A stretch of DNA of 64,000 nt from Streptomyces triculaminicus (GTDB taxonomy: Bacteria > Actinomycetota > Actinomycetes > Streptomycetales > Streptomycetaceae). Positions 9,632 through 19,751 of the stretch are shown one piece after another. The notes under the pieces are model-generated. The model was not told where the DNA came from. It did no database searches and saw only the letters and a list, made by a program, of their open reading frames with translations. Position 1 is the first letter of the stretch, and every line of letters begins with the position of its first letter. The DNA lies in NCBI RefSeq assembly GCF_017349075.1, contig NZ_JAFMOF010000001.1, forward strand, positions 1,550,001 to 1,614,000, read 5' to 3'. The position numbers and the translations under genes are program-made.

Positions 9632-12478
9632 TTGTCCCCGACCAGCGAGACCGCACAGGGCGGCCGCCGACTCGTCATCGTCGAGTCGCCTGCCAAGGCG
9701 AAGACGATCAAGGGCTACCTCGGCCCCGGATACGTCGTCGAGGCGAGCGTCGGGCACATCCGTGACCTGCCGAACGGGGCCGCCGAGGTCCCGGCCAAGT
9801 ACAAGGGCGAGCCCTGGGCCCGCCTCGGCGTGAACGTCGACGCGGACTTCCAGCCCATCTATGTGGTCAACAGCGACAAGAAGGATCAGGTCAAGAAGCT
9901 CAAGGAGCTGCTGGCCGACTCCGACGAGCTCTTCCTCGCCACGGATGAGGACCGCGAGGGCGAGGCCATCGCGTGGCACCTGCAGGAAGTCCTCAAGCCC
10001 AAGGTCCCGGTCCGCCGGATGGTCTTCCACGAGATCACCAAGGACGCCATCCAGGCCGCCGTCGCCAGCCCGCGCGAGCTGAACAAGAAGCTCGTCGACG
10101 CCCAGGAGACCCGCCGCATCCTCGACCGCCTCTACGGCTACGAGGTCTCGCCGGTCCTGTGGAAGAAGGTCATGCCGCGGCTGTCGGCCGGCCGCGTGCA
10201 GTCCGTCGCCACCCGCCTCGTCGTCGAGCGGGAGCGCGAGCGCATCGCCTTCCGCTCCGCCGAGTACTGGGACCTGACCGGCGTCTTCGGCACCGGCCGG
10301 GCGGGCGACGCGGGCGAGCCCGGCACCCTCTCCGCCCGCCTGAGCGCGGTCGACGGCCGGCGCGTCGCGCAGGGCCGCGACTTCGGCTCGACCGGGCGGC
10401 TCAAGGACGGCGCCCCGGTGCTCCACCTGGACGAGGCGAACGCCCGTGCGCTGGCCGCGGCCCTCGCCGACGCGTCCTTCGCGGTGCGCTCCGTCGAGTC
10501 CAAGCCGTACCGCCGTTCGCCGTACGCCCCCTTCCGCACGACGACGCTGCAGCAGGAGGCCTCGCGCAAGCTGGGCTTCGGCGCCAAGGCGACCATGCAG
10601 GTGGCCCAGAAGCTGTACGAGAACGGCTTCATCACCTATATGCGTACGGACTCCACGACGCTGTCCGACACGGCGGTGAACGCCGCCCGCACCCAGGTGA
10701 CGCAGCTCTACGGCGCCGACTACCTGCCCGAGAAGCCGCGCACGTACGCCGGCAAGGTCAAGAACGCGCAGGAGGCGCACGAGGCGATCCGTCCTTCGGG
10801 TGATCGTTTCCGCACTCCCGCCGAGACCGGCCTGACCGGTGATCAGTTCCGGCTCTACGAGCTCATCTGGAAGCGGACCGTCGCCTCCCAGATGAAGGAC
10901 GCGACCGGCAACTCCGTCACCGTCAAGATCGGTGGCCGGTCCTCCGACGGGCGCGACGCCGAGTTCAGCGCGTCCGGCAAGACCATCACCTTCCACGGCT
11001 TCATGAAGGCCTACGTCGAGGGCGCCGACGACCCCAACGCCGAGCTCGACGACCGCGAGCGCCGGCTGCCGCAGGTCACCGAGGGCGACCCGCTGACGGC
11101 CGAGGAGATCACCGCCGACGGCCACGCCACCAAGCCCCCGGCCCGCTACACCGAGGCCTCCCTGGTCAAGGAGCTCGAGGAGCGCGAGATCGGCCGCCCG
11201 TCGACATACGCGTCGATCATCGGCACGATCCTCGACCGCGGCTACGTCTTCAAGAAGGGCACGGCGCTCGTCCCGTCCTTCCTGAGCTTCGCCGTCGTCA
11301 ACCTGCTGGAGAAGCACTTCGGCCGGCTCGTCGACTACGACTTCACCGCCTCCATGGAGGAGGACCTCGACCGCATCGCCCGCGGCGAGGCCCAGGCCGT
11401 GCCGTGGCTGCGCCGCTTCTACTTCGGCGAGGGCCCCGAGGGCGGCGCCGCCGACGCCGGCAACGGCGACGGCGACCACCTCGGCGGCCTGAAGGAGCTC
11501 GTCACCGACCTGGGCGCGATCGACGCCCGCGAGGTGTCCTCCTTCCCCGTCGGCAACGACATCGTGCTGCGCGTCGGCCGCTACGGCCCGTACGTCGAGC
11601 GCGGCGAGAAGGACGCGGAGGGCCACCAGCGCGCCGACGTGCCCGCCGACCTCGCGCCCGACGAGCTGACGGTGGAGTACGCGGAGGAGCTGTTCGCCAA
11701 GCCGAGCGGCGAGTTCGAGCTGGGCAAGGACCCGGAGACCGGCCACGAGATCATCGCCAAGGACGGCCGTTACGGCCCGTACGTCACCGAGATCCTCCCT
11801 GAGGGCACCCCGAAGACCGGCAAGAACGCGGTCAAGCCGCGGACGGCCTCGCTCTTCAAGTCGATGTCCCTCGACACGGTGACGCTCGAGGACGCGCTGA
11901 GACTGATGTCGCTGCCGCGCGTCGTCGGCACCGACGCCGAGGGCGTGGAGATCACCGCGCAGAACGGCCGCTACGGCCCGTACCTGAAGAAGGGCACGGA
12001 CTCGCGCTCGCTCGAGAGCGAGGACCAGCTCTTCAGCATCACGCTGGAGGAGGCCCTCGCCATCTACGCGCAGCCCAAGCAGCGCGGGCGGGCCGCCGCC
12101 AAGCCGCCGCTGAAGGAGCTGGGCACCGACCCGGTCAGCGAGCGTCCGGTCGTGGTCAAGGACGGCCGCTTCGGCCCGTACGTCACCGACGGCGAGACGA
12201 ACGCGACCCTGCGCCGCGACGACGACGTCGAGACGATCACGCCGGAGCGCGGTTACGAGCTGCTGGCCGAGAAGCGCGCGAAGGCCCCGGCGAAGAAGAC
12301 CGCCAAGAAGGCCGCGGCGAAGAAGACGACGACGGCCAAGAAGGCTCCGGCGAAGAAGACCGCCGCGAAGAAGACGGCCGCCAAGAAGACGACGGCGACG
12401 AAGAAGGCCGCCGCCACGAAGAAGACGGCGGCGAAGAAGACCACCGCCGCCGCGGCGAAGGCGGCGGACGGCGAGTAG
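9632..12478 (+). CDS. topA: DNA topoisomerase I with lysine-repeat tail
   Basis: A type IA topoisomerase of about 948 residues that relaxes negative supercoils. The TOPRIM domain opens with RRLVIVESPAKAKTIKGYL and has the acidic triad ATDEDREGEAIAW. The catalytic tyrosine is in FITYMRTDS (about residue 334). Instead of zinc fingers, the C-terminus has several TOPRIM-like repeats (KDGRYGPYVT, QNGRYGPYLK, KDGRFGPYVT). It ends in a long Lys/Ala tail (AKKTAAKK units, about nt 12,280-12,465), the actinobacterial form in which the lysines aid processivity. Start is TTG 9632, giving LSPTSETA as in other Streptomyces TopA; GTG 9608 is the alternative. A TTGACA hexamer lies at 9537-9542. Confidence 0.97.
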   Translation: MSPTSETAQGGRRLVIVESPAKAKTIKGYLGPGYVVEASVGHIRDLPNGAAEVPAKYKGEPWARLGVNVDADFQPIYVVNSDKKDQVKKLKELLADSDELFLATDEDREGEAIAWHLQEVLKPKVPVRRMVFHEITKDAIQAAVASPRELNKKLVDAQETRRILDRLYGYEVSPVLWKKVMPRLSAGRVQSVATRLVVERERERIAFRSAEYWDLTGVFGTGRAGDAGEPGTLSARLSAVDGRRVAQGRDFGSTGRLKDGAPVLHLDEANARALAAALADASFAVRSVESKPYRRSPYAPFRTTTLQQEASRKLGFGAKATMQVAQKLYENGFITYMRTDSTTLSDTAVNAARTQVTQLYGADYLPEKPRTYAGKVKNAQEAHEAIRPSGDRFRTPAETGLTGDQFRLYELIWKRTVASQMKDATGNSVTVKIGGRSSDGRDAEFSASGKTITFHGFMKAYVEGADDPNAELDDRERRLPQVTEGDPLTAEEITADGHATKPPARYTEASLVKELEEREIGRPSTYASIIGTILDRGYVFKKGTALVPSFLSFAVVNLLEKHFGRLVDYDFTASMEEDLDRIARGEAQAVPWLRRFYFGEGPEGGAADAGNGDGDHLGGLKELVTDLGAIDAREVSSFPVGNDIVLRVGRYGPYVERGEKDAEGHQRADVPADLAPDELTVEYAEELFAKPSGEFELGKDPETGHEIIAKDGRYGPYVTEILPEGTPKTGKNAVKPRTASLFKSMSLDTVTLEDALRLMSLPRVVGTDAEGVEITAQNGRYGPYLKKGTDSRSLESEDQLFSITLEEALAIYAQPKQRGRAAAKPPLKELGTDPVSERPVVVKDGRFGPYVTDGETNATLRRDDDVETITPERGYELLAEKRAKAPAKKTAKKAAAKKTTTAKKAPAKKTAAKKTAAKKTTATKKAAATKKTAAKKTTAAAAKAADGE

Positions 12479-12542
12479 TCGGGCGCCATGTACGTCCTGT
12501 AGGTGTCGAGAGGGCGGTGGGCCGGATTCCGGTTCGCCGCCC

Positions 12543-12632
12543 TTCGGCGTTCCGTCCTTCGGCGTTCCGTCCTTCGGCGTTCCGTCCTTCGGCGTTCCGC
12601 CTTTCGGTGTTCTGCCCTTCGGCGTGCGGCCC
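12543..12632. repeat. Six tandem 15-bp repeats between topA and tmk
   Basis: The unit TTCGGCGTTCCGTCC occurs three times perfectly (12,543-12,587), then three times with 1-5 changes (to 12,632). The array lies in the 265-bp non-coding gap downstream of topA, with no gene on either strand. Its length is a multiple of three per unit, so open frames cross it on both strands, but none looks genuine. It probably varies by slippage among strains. Confidence 0.8.
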
Positions 12633-12743
12633 GTCGCCGTGCGGCCTTTCGGCCGGTCGACGGGCCGTATGCGCCCGCACGTATGTTCGTTCACGCGTTC
12701 GGCGCAAGGTTCAGCATTCGGGCACTCCGGATAGGCTGGCAGG

Positions 12744-15700
12744 ATGACGCGAGCCGAGCAGCCAACAGGGGAAACCCCCACTTCCGGAGCACTGGCGGCG
12801 GACTCCCGCGAGCGTGCCGTACGGGCCCTGCTGCGCTTCCGTCCGCTCAGGCGACTGTGGAGCGCCCAGTTCAGCGGAGGCGTCGGCGACGCCCTCGCCG
12901 TTCTCGTCCTGCTGCTGCTGTCGCTGCAGGCGGCACTGGTGGCGGGTTCGTTCGGCGGCGGGTACCGGGGCGCGGCCCTGGCCGTCGCCGCGGTCATCGC
13001 CGTGCGGCTGTTCGCGACGCTCCTCTTCGGTGCGGTCCTGCTGGGGCCGCTGTCCGCGCTCTTCGCGCCCGCCGGTCCGCTGGACCGCCGCTGGGCCATG
13101 ATCGGGGCGGACGGGCTGCGGCTGGTGCTGCTCGGCCTCGCGCCGACCTGGATCGACCTCACCGAGGACAAGTCGCTCGCCCTGCTGCTCGTGACGGCCT
13201 TCGTCGTCGGCGTCGCCGAACGCGTGTGGACCGTGGCCAAGGACGGCGCCGTCCCGGCGCTGATGCCCAACGCGCCGCCGGAGGGCGACGCCGTACGCCC
13301 GCTGCCCGACCACTACGAGGCCCTGCGGCGCCTGACACTCCGTACGACCTTCGTCGCGCTGCCCCTCGCCGCGGCCGTGCTCGTCGCGATCACGCTCTTC
13401 GGCAACCTGCTGGGCGGCGCCGGCATCGAGTGGTTCCACAGCCACCAGCCCGCCCTCGGCGCGTACCTGGCGGCCGCGCTCTTCGCGGTCTCGGGCGTGA
13501 TCCTGTACCTCCTGCCGCTGCCCGGCGTCCGGGAGGGCGCCCAGGCACCCCGCGTGCGCTCCCCGCTCGAGGGGATGCGCCGCCCCAAGACCGCCCAGGG
13601 CACGCCCGACACGGGCCGTACGGGCGCGATCCCCGTCCTCGTCCTGGCCTGCGCGGCCGTCGCGGGCGCGATCGCCGCGGCCGTCGGCGTCGCGGTGCTG
13701 CAGGCCGGCGAGCTCGGCGGCGGCCCCGTCGGCTTCGGGCTGCTGGTCCTCGCGCTCACCGGCGGCCCGGTCGCCGGCATCCGCGGCGCGCGCAAGGTCC
13801 TCCCCGGCTTCTCCCGGCGCCGCCTGCTGGCGCTGTCGCTCGCGCTGACCGGCCTGGCGCTGCTGGCCGGCGGCCTGGTCCCCGACCCGACGACCGTGCT
13901 GCTGCTCGTGCTGCTGGCGGGCGTCGGCGCGGGCATCGTCGCCAACACCGGGCACGCCCTGCTCGACCAGGAGACCGAGGAGAACCGCCGCGCCCGCACC
14001 ACCGAGCACCTGCACGCCGTCGTCCGCGTCAGCATCGCGCTGGGCGCGGTCGTGGCCCCCGTCTTCGCCGCCCTCGTCGGCCCGCACCGGGTCGAGAGCG
14101 GCAACTTCGTCTTCGCGCACGGCGGGGCCGCCTTCACGCTGATGCTCGTCGGCGCGCTGCTCCTGCCCGTCGGCGCGCTCGTGCTGGGCAAGACGGACGA
14201 CCGGCACGGAGTGCCGTTCCACAAGGACCTGCTGGACTCCCTGCGGGGCGGCGACCCGGCCGAGGGCGTCAGCACCCAGGGCTTCTTCATCGCCTTCGAG
14301 GGCGGCGACGGCGCCGGCAAGTCCACGCAGGTACGGGCGGTCGCGGAGTGGATCCGCGCCAAGGGCCACGAGGTCGTCGTCACCCGCGAACCGGGCGCCA
14401 CGCCCATCGGCAAGCGGCTGCGCGCCATCCTGCTGGACGTCGCGTCGGCCGGGCTGTCGGACCGCGCGGAGGCGCTGCTGTACGCGGCCGACCGCGCCGA
14501 GCACGTCGCCTCGGTCGTACGCCCCGCCCTCGAGCGCGGCGCGATCGTCATCACGGACCGCTACATCGACTCCTCGGTCGCCTACCAGGGCGCCGGACGC
14601 GACCTGTCGCCGACCGAGATCGCCCGCATCTCGCGCTGGGCCACCGACGGGCTCGTACCGAACCTGACCGTGCTGCTGGACGTCTCGCCGGAGACCGCGC
14701 GCGAACGCTTCACCGAGGCCCCCGACCGGCTGGAGTCCGAGCCGGCGGAGTTCCACCAGCGCGTGCGCACCGGCTTCCTGACGCTGGCCGCCGCCGACCC
14801 GGCGCGGTACCTGGTCGTGGACGCCGGCCAGGAGCCAGAGGCCATCACCAAGGTCGTACGCCACCGGCTCGATCAGACGCTGCCCCTCTCCCAGGCCGAG
14901 ATCGAGGCCCGCGAGGCGGCCCGCAAGGCCGCCGAGGAGGAGGCCCGGCGCAAGGCCGAGGAAGAAGCCGCGCGCAAAGCCGAGGAGGCACGCCTGGAGC
15001 GCGAGCGCCAGGAGCAGCTGGCCCGGCTGCGCGCCGAGGAGGAGGCCCGCAAGCTGCGCGAGGCCGAGGAAGCCCGGCGACGCGAGGAGGAACGCCAGGC
15101 GGAAGAGGCCCGGCAGCGCGCCGAGGAAGCCCGCCGGAAGGCCGAGGAGGAGCGCGAGCGCCGCGAGGCGGAGGAGCGCGCCCGCGCCGCCGAGCAGGAG
15201 CGGCTGCGCAAGCAGGCGGCCGAGGAGGCCCGGCTGCGCGCCGAGGCCGAGGAGCGGCGCCTGGAGAAGCAGCGCAAGGCGGAGGAGGCCCTGCTGAGGG
15301 CCGAGCGGGCGCGGATCGCGGCGGAGGCTGCCTCGGCCGCGGAGGCCGCTGCGGCGGTCGCGGCTCTCGCGGCTGGTGCCGGTGCGGGTGCTGGTGCTTC
15401 TGTGGCGGGTGCGGACGAGGCGCCGACGGTCGAGCGGCCTTCGCTGCGCAAGCCGGGCAGTGGCTCTCAGGGTGGTGCGGACGCGCCGACCGTGGAGACG
15501 CCGGTGCCGGGCGCGACCGGGGCGCGGGACGCGGCGGAGGCGCCTACGGTCGAGCGGCCGTCCCTGCGGAAGCCGGAGGCGCCGGAGGCGCGGGACGGCG
15601 GTGCTCCGGCGCCCCGTGCGGCCGACCCCCGGGGAGCGTGGACGGCGAAGCCGTCCGCTGCGGCCGGTGAGACGCCCGCTCCGCGGGCGTCCGAGGACGC

Positions 15701-16469
15701 GCGGTCGGCGGTGCGCCCGCCGGTCGTCGGGACCGCGGCGCTCCGTAAGACGGCCAGTGCGCATGACGCCGTCGGCGGCGGCGCGGAGAACGCGCGGCAC
15801 GTGGAGAACGCGGGGGACGCCCCCACCGTCGAGACGCCGGCCCCGCGCCGGTCCGGCGGATCGCGTGGCGCCCAGGGCGCCAAGCCTGCCAAGCCTGCCA
15901 AGGGTGCGAAGGGCGCGGAGGACGAGACGGCGGTCCTGCCGCCTGTCCGGGACGCCGAGGACGAGACGGCGGTCCTGCCGCCTGTCCGGGACGCCGAGGA
16001 CGAGACGGCGGTGCTGCCCCCCGTGGCCGCCGCCGAGGACGAGACGACCGTGCTGCCGCCGGTGATCACCGGCAATCCGGTGATCCAGCGCGTCACGTGG
16101 GGCGTCGAGCCCCCGGCGGGCGCCGCCGGCTCGGAGTCGGAGGAGACGACGGTCCTGCCGAAGCCGGCCACTCCGCCCGTACCGGCCGCCCGGCCGGAGA
16201 ACCCGGCGGACCGGGTGCCGGACTGGCTGTTCCGGCCCGAGGACGGCGACGGCGGCGAGGCCGGCGCCGAGGCGCGGCCGGGGGCGCGGGACGGGTCCGA
16301 GCCCACCCGCGAGCTGCCGCCCGTCGCCGACGACGACGGTACGGGCCGGCCGGTGCGCAAGGCGCGCCGTCGGCCCGAATGGGCGGACGACGAGGCCCCC
16401 ACCCTGGCGGACGACCTCCTCGGGCGCCGGAAGAAGCGGGCGAAGGGCGACGAGCGCGACCGCGACTAG
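12744..16469 (+). CDS. tmk: Membrane (MFS-like) domain - thymidylate kinase fusion with coiled-coil/disordered tail
   Basis: A 1,241-residue protein, far longer than the roughly 210 residues of a lone dTMP kinase. Residues 30-490 form an MFS-like membrane domain with about ten hydrophobic segments. Residues about 510-715 are thymidylate kinase: P-loop FEGGDGAGKST, the DR(Y/H) motif in ITDRYIDSSVAYQGAG, and the REPGATPIG substrate loop. It phosphorylates dTMP to dTDP. Residues about 718-880 are a Glu/Arg/Ala coiled coil (AEEEARRKAEEE units). The rest is Pro/Ala-rich and disordered, with EDETAVLPPV repeats. This architecture is known in Streptomyces; what the membrane part does is not known. 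ATG 12,744; followed by holB after 143 bases. Confidence 0.93.
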   Translation: MTRAEQPTGETPTSGALAADSRERAVRALLRFRPLRRLWSAQFSGGVGDALAVLVLLLLSLQAALVAGSFGGGYRGAALAVAAVIAVRLFATLLFGAVLLGPLSALFAPAGPLDRRWAMIGADGLRLVLLGLAPTWIDLTEDKSLALLLVTAFVVGVAERVWTVAKDGAVPALMPNAPPEGDAVRPLPDHYEALRRLTLRTTFVALPLAAAVLVAITLFGNLLGGAGIEWFHSHQPALGAYLAAALFAVSGVILYLLPLPGVREGAQAPRVRSPLEGMRRPKTAQGTPDTGRTGAIPVLVLACAAVAGAIAAAVGVAVLQAGELGGGPVGFGLLVLALTGGPVAGIRGARKVLPGFSRRRLLALSLALTGLALLAGGLVPDPTTVLLLVLLAGVGAGIVANTGHALLDQETEENRRARTTEHLHAVVRVSIALGAVVAPVFAALVGPHRVESGNFVFAHGGAAFTLMLVGALLLPVGALVLGKTDDRHGVPFHKDLLDSLRGGDPAEGVSTQGFFIAFEGGDGAGKSTQVRAVAEWIRAKGHEVVVTREPGATPIGKRLRAILLDVASAGLSDRAEALLYAADRAEHVASVVRPALERGAIVITDRYIDSSVAYQGAGRDLSPTEIARISRWATDGLVPNLTVLLDVSPETARERFTEAPDRLESEPAEFHQRVRTGFLTLAAADPARYLVVDAGQEPEAITKVVRHRLDQTLPLSQAEIEAREAARKAAEEEARRKAEEEAARKAEEARLERERQEQLARLRAEEEARKLREAEEARRREEERQAEEARQRAEEARRKAEEERERREAEERARAAEQERLRKQAAEEARLRAEAEERRLEKQRKAEEALLRAERARIAAEAASAAEAAAAVAALAAGAGAGAGASVAGADEAPTVERPSLRKPGSGSQGGADAPTVETPVPGATGARDAAEAPTVERPSLRKPEAPEARDGGAPAPRAADPRGAWTAKPSAAAGETPAPRASEDARSAVRPPVVGTAALRKTASAHDAVGGGAENARHVENAGDAPTVETPAPRRSGGSRGAQGAKPAKPAKGAKGAEDETAVLPPVRDAEDETAVLPPVRDAEDETAVLPPVAAAEDETTVLPPVITGNPVIQRVTWGVEPPAGAAGSESEETTVLPKPATPPVPAARPENPADRVPDWLFRPEDGDGGEAGAEARPGARDGSEPTRELPPVADDDGTGRPVRKARRRPEWADDEAPTLADDLLGRRKKRAKGDERDRD
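15918..16063 (+). repeat. 39-bp in-frame tandem repeats in the tmk tail
   Basis: Four units beginning at 15,918, 15,957, 15,996 and 16,035 encode EDETAVLPPVRDA-type peptides (ETTVLPPV in the last). The first two units are identical, which points to recent in-frame slippage. They lie in the disordered C-terminal region of the thymidylate kinase fusion. A related motif (EETTVLPKP) follows later in the tail. Confidence 0.85.
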
Positions 16470-16612
16470 GGCCTGTGCCGACCCGTCGGACACCCCCTAG
16501 GGCGGCGCGGACCACGCCCTCGTACACCGGGCGGCCCTCGGCCGACGGTCCGCTTTGTCAGTGGCGTGTCCCACAATGGGTAACCGCAGGACGGACAGCG
16601 CGGAGGACAGCC

Positions 16613-17833
16613 ATGGCGGTGTGGGACGACCTGGTCGGCCAGGACCGGGTGATCGAGCAGCTCGCCGCTGCCGCGCGCGACGCCGACGCGCTCGTCACGG
16701 CGGAGGCCGCTCCCGGCGGGCCCGGAGCCGGGCCAGGGGGCGCGTCGAAGATGACGCACGCGTGGCTGTTCACCGGCCCGCCCGGCTCGGGGCGGGCCAC
16801 CGCCGCCCGGGCCTTCGCGGCCGCGCTGCAGTGCGTCAGCCCGGACCGCGCGTACGGCGGACCCGGCTGCGGTTTCTGCGACGGCTGCCACACCTCTCTG
16901 GTGGGCACGCACGCGGACGTCGAGGTCGTCCGTACGGACGTGCTCTCGATCGGCGTCAAGGAGACCCGCGAGCTGGTCCGGCGCGCCCAGCTGTCGCCCG
17001 CCGGCGGCCGCTGGCAGGTGATCGTCCTGGAGGATGCGGACCGGCTCACCGAAGGCGCCGGCAACGTCCTGCTCAAGGCCGTGGAGGAGCCCGCTCCGCG
17101 CACGGTGTGGCTGCTGTGCGCGCCCTCCTTGGAGGACGTGCTGCCGACGATCCGCTCCCGCTGCCGCTCCCTGACGCTGCGTACGCCGCCCGCCGGCGCC
17201 GTGGCGGACATCCTCGTGCGCCGGGACGGCATCGAGCCGGAGCTGGCGGCCCAGGCCGCCCGGGCCACCCAGGGCCACATCGGCCGGGCCCGCCGGCTCG
17301 CCACCGACGAGCGGGCCCGCGCCCGGCGTGCCGCGGTGCTCAAGATGCCGCTGCGGGTCGCCGACATGGGCGGTGCCCTCAAGGCCGCCCAGGAGCTGAT
17401 CGACGCCGCCGCCGAGGACGCCAAGCAGGTCGCGGAGGAGGTCGACACCAAGGAGACCGAGGAGCTGCGCGCGGCGCTCGGCGCCGCGGCGGGCACCGGC
17501 GGCCGGCTGCCGCGCGGCACGGCCGGCGCGATGAAGGACCTCCAGGACCGGCAGAAGCGCCGGGCGACCCGTACCCAGCGCGACAGCCTCGACCTGGCCC
17601 TGACCGACCTGACCGGCTTCTACCGCGACGTGCTGGCGATACAGCTCGGCTCGCGCGTCGAGCTCGCCAACACCGACGCCCGCGACACCCTGGAGCGGAT
17701 CGCCGCCGGCTCCCGGCCGGAGGCCACGCTGCGCCGCATCGAGGCGATCGTCGCCTGCCGCCGGGCCCTCGACCGGAACGTGGCTCCCCTGCTGGCCGTC
17801 GAGGCGATGGCGGTGGCGCTCAGAGCGGGCTGA
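16613..17833 (+). CDS. holB: DNA polymerase III delta' subunit
   Basis: A 406-residue clamp-loader AAA+ protein. The N-terminus MAVWDDLVGQDRVIEQL is the typical delta' start. The Walker A position reads TGPPGSGRAT, in which the canonical Lys-Thr is Arg-Ala, as expected for the non-hydrolysing delta' subunit. The zinc module is present (CGFCDGCHTSL), as are the VLEDADRLTEGAGNVLLK Walker B/sensor region and the SRC motif (SRCRSLTL). It loads the beta sliding clamp together with gamma/tau and delta. Gene order tmk-holB is conserved in actinobacteria. ATG 16,613. Confidence 0.95.
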   Translation: MAVWDDLVGQDRVIEQLAAAARDADALVTAEAAPGGPGAGPGGASKMTHAWLFTGPPGSGRATAARAFAAALQCVSPDRAYGGPGCGFCDGCHTSLVGTHADVEVVRTDVLSIGVKETRELVRRAQLSPAGGRWQVIVLEDADRLTEGAGNVLLKAVEEPAPRTVWLLCAPSLEDVLPTIRSRCRSLTLRTPPAGAVADILVRRDGIEPELAAQAARATQGHIGRARRLATDERARARRAAVLKMPLRVADMGGALKAAQELIDAAAEDAKQVAEEVDTKETEELRAALGAAAGTGGRLPRGTAGAMKDLQDRQKRRATRTQRDSLDLALTDLTGFYRDVLAIQLGSRVELANTDARDTLERIAAGSRPEATLRRIEAIVACRRALDRNVAPLLAVEAMAVALRAG

Positions 17834-17956
17834 GGCCCCGGAAGGGCGAGGGGGCGCGTGGGTGCGTGAGTAATACGGGCGGGGCGGGGCAGACCGCAGG
17901 TTGGGTGATTCCTCACTCGTATGAGGACTAGTGGCCGGTAAGCCTGGCCAAGGCGG

Positions 17957-17972
17957 GTATCCGTCCGGATAC
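17957..17972. promoter_or_regulatory. Inverted repeat upstream of exported hydrolase
   Basis: GTATCC-GTCC-GGATAC forms a perfect 6-bp inverted repeat about 80 bp before the hydrolase ATG, in the 220-bp gap after holB. A second short one (CCTCA...TGAGG) is near 17,912. They are candidate operator sites only; no regulator is linked to them by the sequence. Confidence 0.25.
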
Positions 17973-18053
17973 GCTCCGTAAAGCCCGCATGTGGTGCGTG
18001 ATGCGCGTCATGTGCGAGATGCCGCCTGCCTCCCACCCGTGAGGGACCCGCCG

Positions 18054-19708
18054 ATGGACACCAGCCGCCTGCTCCGTACATCCGGCACGCTCGTCGCGAC
18101 CGCGGCCCTGCTGATCTCGGCAGCCGTCGCGGGAGGCGCGGTGCCGGGCGCGAGCGCGGCGGGATCCGGCAGAGCGCGGGACGCGGCGGCCGACGCGCCG
18201 GCGCCCCCGCTGGAACCCCTGCCCGGCGCGCTGCCCGCCGCCCTGCGCCCGTACTACGCCCAGAAGCCGGCCTGGCGCCCCTGCGCCGGCAAGGGCGGTT
18301 CCGGCTTCGAATGCGCCACGCTGCGCGCCCCCCTGGACTACGCCGAGCCGAAGGCCGGGGACGTCAGACTCGCGGTCTCCCGCAAGAAGGCCACCGGCCC
18401 CGGCAAGCACCTCGGCTCGCTCATGGTCAACCCCGGCGGCCCGGGCGGCTCCGCGATCGACTTCCTCCGCGGGTACGCGGCCGCCGGCTACCCCGCGCCC
18501 GTCCGCGCCCGGTACGACATGGTGGCCATGGACCCGCGCGGCGTGGCGGGGAGCGAGCCGGTCCGGTGCCTGTCCGACGAGGAGATGGACGACTACGCCC
18601 AGGTCGACCAGACCCCGGACGACTCCTCCGAGGTCCGCGAACTGGTCGCCGCGTACAAAAAGTTCGCGGCCGGCTGCGCGACCCGCTCCGGCCGGCTCCT
18701 GCGGCACGTCTCGACCGTCGAGGCCGCCCGCGACATGGACATCTTCCGCGCCGCCCTCGGCGACGAGAAGCTCCATTACGTCGGCGCCTCCTACGGCACG
18801 TTCCTCGGCGCCACCTACGCCGGGCTCTACCCCTCCCGCGTCGGCCGGCTCGTCCTCGACGGCGCGCTGGACCCCTCGCTCGACCAGGAACAGATCAACC
18901 GCGACCAGAACGCCGGCTTCCAGACCGCCTTCGCCTCCTTCTCGCAGGACTGCGCCCAGCGCGACGACTGCCCCCTCGCCTCGGGCGGCCGCACGGAGGT
19001 CGCGGCGGTCCGGCTCAGGTCCTTCTTCGACCAGCTCGACCGCCACCCCCTTCCCACCGGCAAATCCCGCGAGCTGACCGAGAGCCTGGCCACCACCGGT
19101 GTGATCTCCGCCATGTACGACGAGGCGTCCTGGCCGCTGCTGCGCAAGGCCCTGCGCGACGCCCAGCACGGCGACGGCGCCCTCCTGCTGCGCCTGTCCG
19201 ACGCCTACTACGAGCGCGACGAGCACGGCGCCTACAGCAACCTCATGCCCGCCAACTCCGCCGTGAACTGCCTCGACCTGCCCCCGGCCTTCAACGGCCC
19301 GGCGGGCGTCCTGCGGGCCCTCCCCGACTTCGAGAAGGCGTCCCCCGCCCTCGGCACGAGCTTCGCCTGGTCCGCCCTGACCTGCGCGTACTGGCCGACG
19401 CAGGCCACCGGCTCCCCCCATCGCATCACCGCCGCGGGCGCCGCCCCCATCCTCGTCGTGGGCACCACCCGCGACCCCGCAACCCCTACCCCTGGGCCCG
19501 CGCCCTCGCCTCCCAGCTCTCCTCCGGCCGCCTGCTGACCTACGACGGCGACGGCCACACCGCCTACACCCGCGGCAGCTCCTGCGTCGACTCCGCCGTC
19601 AACGCCTACCTCCTCACCGCCACCGCGCCCCCGCCTCCCGTAAATGCTCCTGACCTGCGAGCTCCCTCCCCGGCCGCCGTGTACGGAGCACCCCCGGAAC
19701 CTGTGTAG
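18054..19708 (+). CDS. Exported alpha/beta hydrolase (tripeptidyl aminopeptidase-like), frameshifted
   Basis: A secreted S33-family peptidase of the SlpD/SlpE/Tap type, which removes N-terminal peptides outside the cell. It has a signal peptide (about residues 1-36, ending ASAAG), the oxyanion motif VNPGGPGGSA, DPRGV, and the nucleophile elbow GASYGTFLG (Ser about residue 248). The acid region reads ILVVGTTRDPATP. After this the frame breaks: the run CCCC at 19,483-19,486 seems one C short. The downstream frame then reads YPWARALASQLSSGRLL and DGDGHTAY, which carries the catalytic His, to a stop at 19,708. As written, the unshifted frame ends early at 19,538 and lacks the His. A sequencing error is likely. 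Confidence 0.82.
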
Positions 19709-19751
19709 ACTTGGCCGCGCTGCTGATGCCGACCTCGGTTTCCGGCAGCTT

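Noticed and set aside
9503..16493. Very long minus-strand open frames opposite topA and tmk
   Set aside because: They mirror the codon bias of the real plus-strand genes, and the sequences are low complexity without recognisable motifs.
18311..19708. Separate Arg/Pro-rich protein overlapping the hydrolase gene
   Set aside because: It is an alternate-frame shadow for most of its length; only the final part after 19,486 reads as the hydrolase C-terminus.
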